DNA of 64,000 bases from Oncomelania hupensis (GCA_036898135.1 CM072512.1:17417597-17481596); one strand, 5' to 3'. Numbered from the stretch's first letter, positions 1-11,639 are shown. A program made the numbers and translations. The notes: generated by a model not told the origin, from the letters alone.

Positions 1-174
1 TACCTTCCCCACCCTTAAGAGAGTAGGTATACTCAGTCACAGTTGAGTCAACTGGGGGCGTTGTTATTTGTCGCTTCACGGCTTGCGGTCACCCATCCAA
101 GTGCTAACCGCACTGGACGGTGCTTAACTTGCGACACAGTAGCGAGTGCTCCAATCACTGCGCTATCCGACACC
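1..174 (-). mobile_element. tRNA/5S chimeric SINE, copy 1 (cut by window edge)
   Basis: Read on the minus strand the element starts near 174 with a tRNA-like A-box (TAGCGCAGTGATTGG). A segment at 85-132 follows that closely matches the internal promoter of 5S rRNA, including ACTTGGATGGGTGACCGC, the box C region. It is highly similar to the better-preserved copy at 59097-59387, but its 3' part lies outside the window. No functional RNA is expected: neither a whole tRNA nor a whole 5S rRNA is present. The 5S resemblance is seen directly; the SINE class is inferred from the second copy and its target-site duplication. Confidence 0.75.
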
Positions 175-264
175 AAGGGCGACGACCACATAGAAAATAG
201 CATATTTAAATATTGCGCAGACATGAGGGTTGAGTGCTTTCAAGTCTCTTTCTTCTTGTTCTTC

Positions 265-269
<5 letters not shown>

Positions 270-340
<71 letters not shown>
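270..340. repeat. (CAT)n microsatellite
   Basis: About 24 uninterrupted CAT units, followed by a short CAACAACAA run. Open frames across it are poly-Ile or poly-Ser artefacts. Confidence 0.95.
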
Positions 341-1584
341 ACAACAACAAAACAAACACTAGCATCCTCCTTTTCTCGTACCTTCTCCTATCCTATCTCT
401 GCAATTGCAGGTTTGATGCAGATTCTTTGAATAATTTGCAAAGCACAGCTTTCCTTTCAGCAAGGCCAATAAGTACAGCTTAAATACAAAGTTGTTTTGC
501 GACCTAATTTAGAACATGTAAGATTTTTCAATTATGTCCATAAATAAAAACACAATCGGTCTCAAATTAAAAGTTCAACAATCGGGAAGGGGAATAGCGA
601 TCAGAAAACAATGTACAGTACTATGTTATTGTGCCTGCATACTTGCAACACATTTTCTCATTCTAACAGGGAGTTCGATGAAGACGCTTGCCAAGGACAG
701 AACGAAACACTCAACGCCCATAAAACAAAAGAAAGAAATTATTGCCTTCGAAAGGTTAGTAACCTGATGCTTCCTAGTAGCCCATCCTCTTTACAAAAAA
801 AATGTTCTTCAAAAATACCTACCTCTTTTTTCACTGGTGAAACTTTGCAAAAGAATATCTGGTTGTCTCAGGTCAATAAGTGGATATGTCCATCATCACG
901 TGTGAAAGTGACACCGAGTATCAAAGACTGCTGCTTCCATAACCTAAAACTATCATTTCAGGCGTACGTCTGACAGATCTCTGAGAATCAGCATGCAGTC
1001 AGAACTTGAGATCTATGAGATGGGGTAAACAGCCAACCACCGGGGACCACCTTAGTTCTTTCCCATGTCATCCCCCAACAATAAAGAACCGCAACTCGAG
1101 CTCTTCCTCTTCGCTTAAGATCATCTCCCTTGACAGCAACACTATAGGAACAAGAGGAAAATGAGTAAAAAGAAGTAGAGGCCGACAGTGCGCTAAGCGA
1201 AAAGTTTTTTTTCTTCCCAATATTGGACAGAGCGTTTCGCGCAAAAGATAATTCAACTATGAGATGTGTTCACGTTATATGGCAAAACAAAAAAGTGGCT
1301 TCTATCCGTTTTTGTAATTTCTTTGTTAATGTCTTTCATTCTTTCTTGAAAAATTTCCAGTGGACGTGCGACAGCTTACTTTGTCTGAAGTAAAGTAATT
1401 GGAGGGATGGCGAGAAAAACAACACCATGATCACTGGTGAGACTAAACTAATAATAATTATTGTGCTATGGGTCCCGCGGTCAATGAACGGCATGGTTAT
1501 ATTAAGAATTTGATTAGCGGGACGGCGGCAACGATTCACCAACAATCATAAAATGACTCAGTTGTAATAAGAATGAATTTTTTT
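341..1584. other. No recognisable gene
   Basis: Unique-looking AT-rich DNA. A 120-codon plus-strand frame (611-973) and a 62-codon minus-strand frame (1068-1256) have no recognisable domain or composition. Confidence 0.5.
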
Positions 1585-1765
1585 TTGGCTGTAAAAACAC
1601 GCCCGGCTTAATCCGCTACAGAAAATTATATAATCATAGCAAACGCGAATTATGTTTTAGCGGTAAAGTCGAACTCCGGCTTAAATGAACTACCGAAAAT
1701 TAATTCCTCCTAATTAATGCAATTTTTTTTTGCGGTAAAGTCGGACTCGGATTTAACAAAGAACA
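1585..1765 (+). repeat. Degenerate ~73-bp tandem repeat
   Basis: Three diverged units share GCGGTAAAGTCG-like and CGGCTTAA blocks at about 1588, 1660 and 1731. Spacing is about 72 bp and the units drift by substitutions. Confidence 0.5.
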
Positions 1766-3049
1766 AAAGAAATGGTTTAATCCTCGCTAACTTAATATAT
1801 GGGTAGGTGGTAGGTGGAAGAGACTGTTGTGTGGCCAGAGGGCGCTGCCGATTGATGTTGGCATGTTATGCAAACACTGATGGATCGGGGGCAATCCGTG
1901 GGAATTAGTGTCAGTCGCGGTTCCTTAAGCGCAATAATTTCTGTCTGGAACTAGCGGAAGCAAAAACCGTTTTCCTGCCTTAGTTGTAGATTCACCAACA
2001 TAAAAGTGCATGGACTAGCCCCCTTCTCTTTCAAAGGCTTGTGTGCTTTGAGTAATGTGCTAACACGGATGATACTGGAAGCCGTTTAACCATAACTCAA
2101 TCTAAAATGATTTAGTTAAGTAAAGGAATGGTATAAGATAAACAAGCAAGAAACAATTAAAGCAAACAAGCCTTACACCTCATTTGAATAATTATATATA
2201 ATCATTATATACTTTTTCACATTGCGTACCGCTATCTCTTAGACCGGCGCTCAAGTTTTATTTCTATGTCAAATTACTGCTTGTCACAATCTAATTCCAA
2301 AAACGGTTATTAATCAAAGAGCCATAGACTTTATGGAGTGTGGGGGTGGCGGTCCCTTTGGCCTTAACATTAAGCAAAAGGGATGAGGCGTAGGCTGTTA
2401 GGAAGTGCGAAACGTCTCAATCGCTCTCTGTCAATCCAAACAGCGGAGGTTTCCTCCATAAATCTACCCCTCTTATGTTGTACATTTCTCTTCACATGCT
2501 CCATTAAAGTCAGCTCGGGAAATATATCCACAGACTATTAGTACAATAAAAGTCGTCTGGAATCAAACCCCTTGTTTTCCAAGTTTTAGAGTTGCGTCTA
2601 CACTCAGCATCAACTCATATACGTGCATAGCGCAGTTTGAGTTTGTTTACCAAAGAATGGTCTTTTCCTAGTTAGTAGATTTCCTCAACAAACGCATGAT
2701 GCACCAAAAGGAGACACATGTTGCGTAAAAAAACCGAGTATTTGACATCAGTTGGCATATGTGTTTGCTCTTCACCTTTTAATGCAAACTAGTTTGTTTT
2801 CTGTAGTTTCAATCTTCTCTATGCACCTGAAAACATGAGCCACCGTATGCTTCAAAGAGAAACTCATGCCCAGGATATACACGGCTATTGTCCTTAGAGA
2901 TCTCAAGTCTGTGTACTTAAAGATTCGCGCTCTCCTCTTTTGGAGAAATTATGCATATTTTTCTCTTCACCGCTGTCAGATTCCCAATCGTTGATAAAGA
3001 CGCGCTCCTCATTTGTGAAGCAGATATTGTATATTATTGTTTTTAATAT
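1766..3049. other. No recognisable gene
   Basis: AT-rich DNA without coding potential or clear repeat structure. Short frames (for example 2903-3091 minus) are not supported by anything else. Confidence 0.45.
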
Positions 3050-3199
3050 TACGTAGACTATGTTGATTACTTTGCCCGTGTTTGCTGTCATAGCAAATCC
3101 TAGCTTTGCCTTCTTCGTATCGTTTCTTCAAAAAAACATTAAACTGGTAATTAGTGTTTCACCTAGAATGTTTTCTTGAAGCAGCTGGACATTTTTATT
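3050..3199 (+). repeat. Diverged ~150-bp repeat, unit 1
   Basis: Shares blocks such as GCTGYCATAGCAAATCCT and GAATGTTTTCTTGAA with units at 3350-3499 and 5680-5832, all in the same orientation. The three units probably belong to one old repeated element that a LINE later split. Confidence 0.5.
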
Positions 3200-3349
3200 G
3201 CTGATCTGCATTTCCGGACTAACAGACAAGGCTACTTTTTAGTGAAAGTTCAAGAGTACATTAGAGTAAGAGTTCTCATTGTTCTAACAGGCCTCATAAC
3301 CTCAGTGTGTTAATAAAGAGTCTCTGTTCCCTTGTGCGTTCCCTTTGGC

Positions 3350-3499
3350 AGTAGACAGCGTCGATTAGTCGAATTCTGTTTGGTCTCACAGGAAACTTTA
3401 AGCTTTCTCTCGATGTGTTGTTTTCTCTATAGACTTAAAACTAGATCCCTAGTGTTTACACCTGGAATGTTTTCTTGAAACATCTGGACTTCTTAAGTA
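3350..3499 (+). repeat. Diverged ~150-bp repeat, unit 2
   Basis: Matches unit 3 strongly at its end (TGGAATGTTTTCTTGAAACA, then CTGGACTTCTT). The LINE at 3514-5218 lies immediately after it. Confidence 0.5.
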
Positions 3500-3513
3500 G
3501 GTAGGGCGTACCA

Positions 3514-5218
3514 AGGCAAGGCAAGGCAAGCCAAATTTATTCCAGAAAAGACCCATTAAGGGGACGTGGATATAGATAAAATGAAATACATATATATGCA
3601 AAGTAATTAAATATATAAAATGTTACATTAAACAGAAATATTTATGTACACAGAAAAAAAGACTTGTCTGGGTAGCAACTATAAATCATAACTAACAATA
3701 ATTTCAATTACTACACATTAATGGCAAACAACTAAAATGTTTGTTACACACAACCTGCAAGTAGCAGAACTAGATGAATTTTTAACATGGGATTAAAGCG
3801 TTACAACTGTTTCATTATTACTTTTATTAAGCTTACAAGCTTTAATAATATTGACTTTCAGATAGATGACAACAATTCTCAAATTAGTATGGCATTGGGA
3901 TGTTTATAATAATACGATCTTTAATAGTTCTTTTCCTGAATTACAAAAATGTGAACACAAAACTAAGTAATGAAACTCTTCACCGAGATCGTCACTATTA
4001 CATTTATGACATACACGCTCATGTCTAGGAATGTTAAAATATTTGCCTCTCTGCACTGTCACTAAGTGTACTAAACTTTAGAACAGATTTTGCAAGGTTG
4101 TTGGTAGAACATGCAAACATTTTTTCTTCAAATTCAAAATGTACCTTGAACATTCCATAATTATAGTATAATCCATTTTTATTTATTTCCTCAAACCAAC
4201 CTTGAATAAACTGATTATGTAGAGTTGTTTAACTGTACACTTAAAAACTGAAGCAGAAGGCAAAATACTAGAGAACCCTTGATTTAATCAAATATTGCCC
4301 AGTCGTAGATTATTTAACTCTTCCCACACGGATTGAGGAATGAAGTTTATAACCTTTAAATAAATAAACTTTAAACAAAAAAGTATACATAACGCTGGAC
4401 AAGCTTATATCAAAAAGTTAACATATAGAGTTTCAATATAATTCATCATCGAGAAAAATATCCGATGCTGCAAGCTTAACAGTTCTTCGACCAACTAGGT
4501 TTTAACAAGAAAACTTTTCAAATCATTCAACAATACGGCAAACAATATAAGGGAGACAGATTTTCACCTTGTCTGACACATATTTAACAAGAAAAATAAT
4601 CAGAAAGAGTATCATTCCATTGTACCTGTGATTTTGTTTTTTTTAATATAAATCTGTTATTATATGCAGTATATTTCCGTTTATGTTAGAATTTAATAAT
4701 TTCTGCCAAAACAAAGAACGATTAGCAAAATCAAATGCCTTTTCAGAATCAATAAAAAACACAGTACAAACGCTTTTTCTTTGAAAGGAAGGATTCTACA
4801 AGAGATTGTAAAGTGAATATATGATCAGAAACAGAATATCCACCCCTAAATCCAGCCTGTTCTTCACCCAAAACATTATTAAACTCCAAGAAGGAAGGTA
4901 ATCTTTTATTAATTAAGCTTGTAAACATTCCACGATAATTATTTGCATTGTGTTTATCTCCATTTTGCTTATAAAGAAACTTAATAATCCCTGTAGTCCA
5001 AACCACTGGCACTTTACCAAATTATTGACTTCAAAAACTCATTAGTTATATCATCTATACCGCGCACTGAAGGGTTCATCAAGAAGAAAATGTGCATTGG
5101 TGTCGTGCACTCTAACCAAGAGTGTCATTATCAACATCGGTATCAGAAAATTTCTTAAAATGTTCCAAAACAGTTTCACTTGTTATTTTGCCATATGTAT
5201 TCCTTTTTTTCAGAGCGT
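3514..5218 (-). mobile_element. LINE fragment with reverse-transcriptase remains
   Basis: The minus strand carries a non-LTR retrotransposon, 5' truncated, ending in a (TTGCC)n-type tail at 3514-3530. GTACCA occurs at 3508-3513 and 5219-5224 and fits a 6-bp target-site duplication. The coding strand reads into RT motifs 1-2 and then motif A. The region between the RT remains and the tail is non-coding and AT-rich. The clade is not certain; the RT text resembles LINEs common in molluscs and cnidarians. Confidence 0.75.
4740..5205 (-). pseudogene. Broken LINE reverse transcriptase
   Basis: The frame begins with an ETVLEHFKKFSD-type linker near 5180-5150, broken by a stop or shift. It then has NNYRG, FTSLINKRL, LGEEQAGFRGGYSVSDHIF (RT domains 1-2) and KKKRLYCVF. 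A frameshift at about 4755 precedes the motif A remnant FIDSEKAFD. Roughly nine residues usually found between NNYRG and the FTSLINKRL block are missing, so this is an internal deletion as well as a frameshifted copy. It cannot make an active enzyme. Confidence 0.8.
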
Positions 5219-5224
5219 GTACCA

Positions 5225-5679
5225 TTTACCGACCTGCTAAGCCTTAGTGAAATTTCAGGCGTACATGTACAGTACACTTGAGGAAAGGTTTCCGAAATTC
5301 CGCTGTATTGGTCTACAGTATTTTCAATTACTAATACGAGCAGTCCGTCAGTCAGTGAGTCGGGGGGTGGGGTGGCGATGGGGGTCCATCAGCCCTCACT
5401 TTGCGCACGAATACCTCGCGAACCGTTTATAAGATCATGATGCCATTTGGTACGTGCATACATCTCCTTCGTTGCCAACTATTTTTAAAATTTTGGGTTC
5501 CAATTCCAAACCACTTGTCAGCCATGGGTTCAAATTCGAAATAGTAAGGCAGACGGGGCAGGGCTGCGGGGGCATTCGTCTAGTTGTTCTAAACGGTCCC
5601 AAATAATCTGTGTATTTATGAAGATGTTATTCACGTGTGTGAAACAGACGTTGTATTATTGTCTTAAATGCTGTTTTCC
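5225..5679. other. No recognisable gene
   Basis: Contains a GC-richer patch at 5345-5420 and no domain. It is the continuation of the site the LINE at 3514-5218 entered. Confidence 0.4.
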
Positions 5680-5832
5680 GTAGACAACGTCGAATAGTCT
5701 AATTATGTTTGCTGCCATAGCAAATCCTGAGCTAGCGTTCCCTCGTTGTGTTGTTTCATCACTAGACGTAAAAACGGGGTTACTTGCGTTTCTGCCTGGA
5801 ATGTTTTCTTGAAACACCTGGACTTCTTTAGT
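5680..5832 (+). repeat. Diverged ~150-bp repeat, unit 3
   Basis: Third unit of the repeat at 3050 and 3350. It contains CTGCCATAGCAAATCCT and TGGAATGTTTTCTTGAAACA. Confidence 0.5.
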
Positions 5833-5977
5833 GCCGAGCTCGTGAGAGTTACGCTTGCGGGAAACTATAGAGGAACTCTTGAGGGAAAGGTTCGGCAGAC
5901 GGGAAAAAGTAGACCAAGGTTTTTATATTGTCTTTCTCACCAAGTTAAAGTGTTAGATTCCTTAGTGTTTTGCTGCT

Positions 5978-6062
5978 GAATGAATGAGTAAATGAATGAG
6001 TATTGTGTAAAGCGCTAAAATATTTCCACGCCGATGGGCATGATCGCAACGCTGGTGGAAGG
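5978..6062 (-). mobile_element. 3' end of an L2-like LINE or related SINE
   Basis: On the minus strand, a GGCGTGGAAATATTTTAGCGC-like end precedes a (CATT)n tail at 5978-5999. It resembles the 3' end of the L2-like LINE at 24743-25540. Only about 85 bp remain. Confidence 0.5.
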
Positions 6063-6086
6063 GAGATGGACACAGACACAGACACA

Positions 6087-6140
<54 letters not shown>
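6063..6140. repeat. (CA)n microsatellite
   Basis: Begins as CACAGA units and becomes a pure CA run. Confidence 0.95.
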
Positions 6141-6141
<1 letters not shown>

Positions 6142-6302
6142 TGGCGGGGTATGGGCCTAGAACCTAACTTAACACTTTAACTTCTTCACTATTGCTCCAC
6201 ACACTGTAGCAGGCAGACCAACAGACAATTAACATTTATGCAACCCTTTCACACAGTGGCCTATGCAAATGAAATGTGAGATCAGATAGTTAAAAATACA
6301 GC

Positions 6303-7501
6303 TTAGCAAGAAGAAAATAAATCTGATTCAGGTTTCTGCGAAATGCGTCCACAGAGTCTGCCATCTGTATGCCCTCTAGAAGAGCTTTCAACCAGACCGG
6401 TACAGCGTATCTGAAAGATATCTAGCCACCCCTTAATCTTACCCTGCTTGTGCCCAGGGACAACGAGGAGAGATTTGGAAGCTGAGGGACAAGGATGCCT
6501 TCTCATTCGTGGCCCGCATAGCAAAACTTCTGTCTTCTGTTTCATTTAGCTTCAACTTGTTCACATTCATCCACCTCTTGATCTCAAGATCACTAACTAA
6601 TGATAAGGAAGAAAAACAAATTAAAAACGAAAAAAACACGAAAGGCGGGGATAAAGAAAAAAGAAAAAAAAATCAAAACCATTCCAGTACAGTGCTGCAA
6701 ATGCTCGACATTCCTGACAGCTGCAACCGCAGCATCACATCAACTTGATTTTGGATTATAGTTCCCAAATAACAGTGAAGAAGTGATGATAAATGGATAT
6801 ACTGTTTATGAGATTAGACAAATGCCGAACAAACAGAGAGAACAGAAGTGGCCCAAGGACAGAACCCTGGGGAACTCCACAGAAAAAAAGAGTTTCTCTG
6901 AGGAAGTGTACCCCCTTAACATGAACACACTGATATATGTCCGACAGATAGGAGGAAAACCATTCCAGTACAGTGCTGCAAACGCGAATTTCAGAATGAA
7001 GCCTACCCAAAAGGAGTGCATGATCTATAGTGTCGAATGCAGAAGAACAAGCAGTGCACTACTACCCCCATCAACAATCCCAAGTAGATCGCTCACGACT
7101 CTCAAGAATGCTGTCTCAGTGCTATGTCCACTTCTATATGCTGACTGAAACTTGACATACAACGCTATTTCCCTCTAGATGAGATCGGAGACGATCAGCA
7201 ACAGCTCGTTTGAGGAGCTTAGATGCAAAGGGTAAGTTGGACACTGGGCGAAAGTTACCCAGGACTTCACGATCGAAACTCGACTTCTTCAGAAAGGAAT
7301 TACGGCAGCAGATTTGAACGCGCGGAGAACAGTGCCAGAGAGCATGCTCGCATTTGTGATCTTCTGAAATACAGGCAGTAGAGTAACAAGAAACTCTAAG
7401 ACAAACCAAGTGGGCACAGGATCCAAAGCTGAAGTTGTGGGATTAGCTCTATAAGCAAGTTTTCTAACCTGTTCAAGGTTCAGAGGCTCAAAGACTGACA
7501 T
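6303..7501 (-). pseudogene. LINE reverse transcriptase fragments
   Basis: Read from 7501 down on the minus strand, the pieces are: an N-terminal RT segment with ANPTTSALDPVPTWF (7289-7501); a FRPVSNLPFASKLLKRAVADR segment (7134-7409); GVPQGSVLGPLLFSLF, RT motif B (6756-7010); and WMNVNKLKLNETE (6439-6639), which continues in another frame as TEVLLCGPRMRR (6303-6545). At least three frameshifts separate them and the two catalytic aspartates of motif C are lost. A 27-bp direct repeat (6675-6701 and 6956-6982) marks a local rearrangement. Confidence 0.85.
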
Positions 7502-7576
7502 GTGTTGATTAGCGCACCTCCTGGCTCGCCTAACAGAGATTATATCCTGAGTGAACCAGAAGCTATGGGGGCGGTT

Positions 7577-8092
7577 TTAGACTGACCACGCTTTATCGGG
7601 AGCCTGTTTATCCAACAGCTCACGCAGGACAGTATTGTAAAGACTTACAAGGCTGTCCACGTCAGCTGGAGGGCAAGTCAACAAGGGTGATGCTTCGAGA
7701 TCGCGCCGAAACTGCGACCCATCAATGGCCCTCATATTTCTTCTTTTGACAGTAACTCTCTCCTCACGAGGCCTCGAGAAATCAGTCTCAATCATTACAC
7801 AGTAATGATCTGACAGGTGCAAATTATCAGCAACAACAGACCTAACAAGACGAACATAGCGAGTCAAGACATTGTCCAAAGTGTGGCCTGCCTCTTGTGT
7901 AAGCCCAGTCACCATCTGGGAAAATCCAGACTGCGTGACAAGCTGAATGAAGTGGCTCGAATTCAAAACAATGTGAAAGCGGCTCGCATTCAAAACACTG
8001 TGAAAGTTGAAATCGCTGACAACGAGTACATCATCGGCAGAAAGTTCCGAGAGATACTTTTCAAACTCAACAAAGAACTCGCTTATCAGCAA
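7577..8092 (-). pseudogene. LINE endonuclease, C-terminal half
   Basis: A 171-codon frame with the hallmarks of the exonuclease-endonuclease-phosphatase fold used by non-LTR retrotransposons to nick DNA. DVLVVSDFNFH corresponds to the GDFNxH motif near residue 25, with the usual glycine replaced by serine. NLHLSDHYCV is the SDH motif near residue 95. The frame continues upstream past the ORF start as AIIYRPFPFDVNDC (to about 8130) across a stop, so the copy is broken. The N-terminal catalytic motifs are absent. Confidence 0.85.
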
Positions 8093-8173
8093 TCATTGAC
8101 ATCAAAGGGAAAGGGGCGGTAAATGATTGCCATCCTAACGTACAGTCCGCTTTCCGCACGCGAGGCGCATCTC

Positions 8174-8469
8174 CTCCTATCCTATCCTATCCCATAACTC
8201 GGAGGTCGTAGGGGCACCACAGATGATCGTTTAACCAGCGTACTCCATGTTTCTCTGTCCTCAGCAACCCTGATGGTTTCGCTCAGTGTCAAACCAGTCC
8301 ATTCTCGATTGTTGTCCTCCTACCTCTTTTTTTGTCTCCCTCTTCTTCTACCTCTTTGCAATGTGCCTTGCAGGATGGTCTTTGCAAAACCTGATGATCT
8401 GGTGACGTGGCCATACCATCGGAGTTTACGTTTTTTCACCACTGTGAGCAGGTCATCGTGTTGTCCAAT
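8174..8469 (-). mobile_element. LINE B copy 1 (3' fragment)
   Basis: Minus-strand 3' end of an RTE-like LINE with a (GGATA)n tail, seen on the plus strand as TATCC units at 8174-8192. GGCGCATCTC (8164-8173) and GGCGCACCTC (8470-8479) form a 9/10-matching target-site duplication. The sequence encodes the degraded C-terminus shared with LINE B copies at 9064, 20323, 26875, 46372, 53440, 56177, 56785 and 58073. Confidence 0.8.
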
Positions 8470-8479
8470 GGCGCACCTC

Positions 8480-9050
8480 AAGAACCTAAAAGTTAAAAAA
8501 ACAAATGTTTTTTTTTACATGTGCGCACCTTAAAATGGCTACCCTATACCCTATACAATAGCTACGCCACCACCGCGCAGATTTGTAGAGTGAGTTTTGT
8601 GCTGCTGCTGTTGTTGTTGTTGTTGTGGTTGTTGTCGCTGGTTGTTGCTGGTGTTGGTTGTTAGTTTTTCATGCTGATGTATTTGTTGTGTTTTAGTTTT
8701 AAAAGCCAAACAGGATAAGCGAACAACTATTATCATCATCGTGTCTATCCCCAGCAAGCAAGAAATCAGCATAGTTGCGCTGCACCACGCATGTAGCTCA
8801 TCTATCAAGGGTCTGACCATTGTATGAATCAAATTTTGCTCTTTTGCACGGATAAACTACATTGTGATAGTTGGCACAGGCCAGGCAGAGCTGACTGCTT
8901 GTACTTGCCTAAAGTTTTTTTTTTTTTTTGGTCGTTGTCAGTTTTGAAAAGGGTCACACGCTGACGTCGAACTTCATACAGAAAAAGGAGTACGAAAATA
9001 CTCCTGCTCTCAAAAGTGGACAAAACCTTTATAATGCAACCGTGCATTGC
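8480..9050. other. No gene; GTT-rich tract and A/T runs
   Basis: Contains a (GTT)n-like tract at about 8600-8665 and a T run at 8913-8929. No domain is recognisable. Confidence 0.5.
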
Positions 9051-9063
9051 GCAGAAAAGTCTT

Positions 9064-9482
9064 CCTATCCTATCCTATCCTGTCCCGTAACCCGGAGGTC
9101 GTAGGGGCACCACAGATGATCGTTTAACCAGCATACTCCATCTTTCTCTGTCCTCAGCAGCCCTGATGGCTTCGCTCGGTGTCAAACCAGTCCATTCTCG
9201 AATGTTGTCCTCCCACCTCTTTTTCGGTCTCCCTCTTCTTCTACCTCCTTGCACTGTGCCTTGCAGAATAGTCTTTGCAAGGCCTGATGATCTGGTGACA
9301 TGGCCATACCATCGCAGTTTCCGTTTCTTCACCACTGTTAGCAGGTCATCGTGTTGTCCAATGGCTTGTGTGATGGTCTGTCGGACTTCGTCGTTGGTGA
9401 TGTGTTGTGTATAGGAAATGCCAAGAAGTCTTCTGTAGCACCTCATCTCCATGCTTTGTATTCTTCGTTGGAGATCTGCTGT
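9064..9482 (-). mobile_element. LINE B copy 2 (3' fragment)
   Basis: A perfect 13-bp target-site duplication, GCAGAAAAGTCTT, lies at 9051-9063 and 9483-9495. The element is 5' truncated and ends in the TATCC-type tail. It carries an intact 125-codon C-terminal frame (9075-9452). Confidence 0.93.
9075..9452 (-). pseudogene. LINE B ORF C-terminus
   Basis: 125 codons of the C-terminal end of an RTE-like polyprotein, downstream of the reverse transcriptase. Visible segments are MEMRCYRRLLGISYTQHIT, LRWYGHVTRSSGLAKTIL, a basic GGRRRGRPKKRWEDNI stretch and the WTGL end. The RT catalytic core is absent because the copy is 5' truncated, so no active product is expected. The open frame over this length indicates a fairly recent insertion. 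Confidence 0.85.
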
Positions 9483-9496
9483 GCAGAAAAGTCTTA

Positions 9497-10600
9497 TGCA
9501 GGTTAATTTAAAAGCGCGAATAGATGAATTTTTTTAGTCACCTTTGTAGAGTGAGAAAAGGATTGATACATGTGATTTATGGTCATAGGTACCTTCACAC
9601 CATATGTCCCAACCACACTCTGTCATGTGTACGGGTGAGCCAGGTGTAGTTATCTGCAGATGAGCCGTTATTTGTCAAGATCAACTCACTTGATATACAT
9701 ACTGTCAGTTTGTTGATTTCCTCGTCCCTGCTTCTTTTTTTACCCTCTGTGTCAGTCGTTTTTTTCTTACTTTTCTGTTATTGTTTCTTTGAATGTTCTT
9801 GTAGGCCTACTTCTCTCCACTCCCCACTTTTGCTTTTCTTTCTTCTACTTCTCTTTCTGTCTTCTGTTTGTCTACACGCTTTCTTAAGGCGTTGTTTCTT
9901 CATTTTGCTTTCTTCTGTTTCTGTCTTGTTTTTCTTTTAATTTCTTTTCTTTCTTTCTTTCTGTTTTTTTTTTCTTATTGTCTTTAATTTTCTTTCTTTC
10001 TTTCTGGTACACTGAATGGTGGGTGTACAACTTGTTTCTGGACAGTATTCGAACTTGCTTCTGCTTTTCCTCCTCTTTTTTCAATTTTGTCCTCTTCTTT
10101 TTAAGTATTTTATTTCTTCTTCTTTTAAAAAAAAACTCTTCTGGTTCCTCATCCTCTTTCTTCTTTTCATTGCTTTTATTCTTCTTCGTCTTCTTATTTT
10201 CTTATTTTCCTTCCTACATCGTGCATGAGCTCAGATCTGCACATAAATACGAGCAAATAAAAGCACGCGTGTCTATGTGCTATAAAGTTCTGGATAGCTC
10301 AGCTGTCTGGGGCGTTTGACAGTGAGTATCAAAGAGCAAATGGGCACTTTCGGCGTGTTCAGTTAAATCCTGTTTATTTTTTGTTTAAATTTTGGTTTTG
10401 TTTGCGGGAAGGGTGTGAAGAACCATCGTCTTGAGTAACTCTTTGAGCGGATAAAGCGCCCCTGATAAGAACAGTTCAAGTCATACTAAGTTATTAGCTG
10501 TACTAGTAATAATCCTAAAGTAGCCACCTGAAGGAAAAATTAGCTGTCTACTCAGAAAGGTTTTTCTCCAAGTCCGCAGGAGTCTGTGACCTAGTTTTGT
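9497..10600 (+). other. Polypyrimidine-rich tract, no gene
   Basis: From about 9706 to 10220 the plus strand is dominated by T and C (CTTT, TTCTT and T runs). Frames here read as poly-Phe/Leu/Ser and are compositional artefacts. The flanks look unique. Confidence 0.6.
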
Positions 10601-11460
10601 GCTCTTTGAACAAGTGACCCATATATGAAGCCCCTCCGCTGACAATCATCTTTCTCTCTCCCCTCCTCCCCCCTTTCAAACTCCCCGCCTCCTCCTCCCC
10701 CGCTCTCGAGTAAAAGCATCAGATTAAACTGAGGTCTTTCCTCTCTTGCCAACAGACACAGATGGATGGGCGAAAGATCCTGACACACAGGTTGAGCTGA
10801 GAGCACACTGATTAATCAGTGACTTCCGAGGCAGACCCTGTCTTTCTGTCTTCGTTCTTGCTGTCTGACCTTTTATCTGTCTTCTTTATTTCTTTCTTCT
10901 TGTCTTCTCTTTTGATGATCATTTATTAACCAAAAAAAACAACACCAACTGCCGAGACGTAGTTTGTTTTTTTCTCACAATCAATACCCAGGTGTTGGTT
11001 TAAACAGAATTTTATTATTCACGAAACAAGTAAACCAGGCATGGAGAACATAAAGGGCACACAAAAGCAAAGCTTAAATGAGTGTTACCCTTTGACAAAT
11101 GACAACAATGAAATGTCTGGCGAACAGGAACAAGTACAAAGCAATAAAAACAGAAGCACATAATTAATCTTTTTAACAATGAAAAGAGAACAAACATATA
11201 ACTATAGTATAACAGACAAAAAATGCAATAGCGTCGAACAAAAAAAAAGTAATAGAGAAATAAATGAATGAACTAACTAACGAAAAACAGATACATGCAC
11301 CCAAGAGTAAACTTTACACAATACAGTAGCTGTCGATTAAAAGGTAAATAAATACCTGCAGCAATCTAAAACAATGAGAGAAACAAATCAGTTTGAAGGA
11401 GGGGGAAAAAAAGTCACGTGCAAGTAAAAAAAGAAGAAAGTAAAATAAAAACAACGCGTG
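10601..11460. other. No recognisable gene
   Basis: Includes a CTCCTCCCC-type stretch at 10645-10710 and AT-rich DNA after 10900. No coding or repeat family is recognised. Confidence 0.45.
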
Positions 11461-11525
11461 CACACACACACACACACACACACACACGGACACCCACACA
11501 CACGCACACACCCACACACACACAC
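11461..11525. repeat. Interrupted (CA)n microsatellite
   Basis: CA run with ACGG and CCCA interruptions. Confidence 0.9.
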
Positions 11526-11639
11526 AAGCACAGAGAGAAATAGTTCGAGACTACGTGTTTGCACGTGAACAGATATTTAAAATAGTGATGAACTCATCTA
11601 TTCCATTCCACCCAGGTGTTGTTGGCTTCTTTTTTTCTT

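Larger units (their letters stand above)
6300..8160 (-). mobile_element. CR1/L2-like LINE, decayed
   Basis: Minus-strand non-LTR retrotransposon. It runs from the C-terminal half of an apurinic-type endonuclease (8160-7580), through a linker (7500-7290), to RT fragments (7410-6756) and C-terminal RT text (6600-6300). Reading frames are repeatedly broken, and the catalytic FADD region at about 6780-6750 is corrupted (HHFFTVIWEL). The 3' part shows an internal deletion. The clade is inferred from GVPQGSVLGPLLF and the WMNVNKLKLN text, which are typical of CR1/L2/Rex-type LINEs. Confidence 0.85.

Noticed and set aside
85..132. 5S rRNA gene
   Set aside because: Only about 48 of 120 bases match; it is part of a SINE head.
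8273..8533. Plus-strand frames repeated at 8273, 9166, 27010, 56269 and 56883
   Set aside because: They are antisense shadows of the LINE B C-terminal coding sequence.
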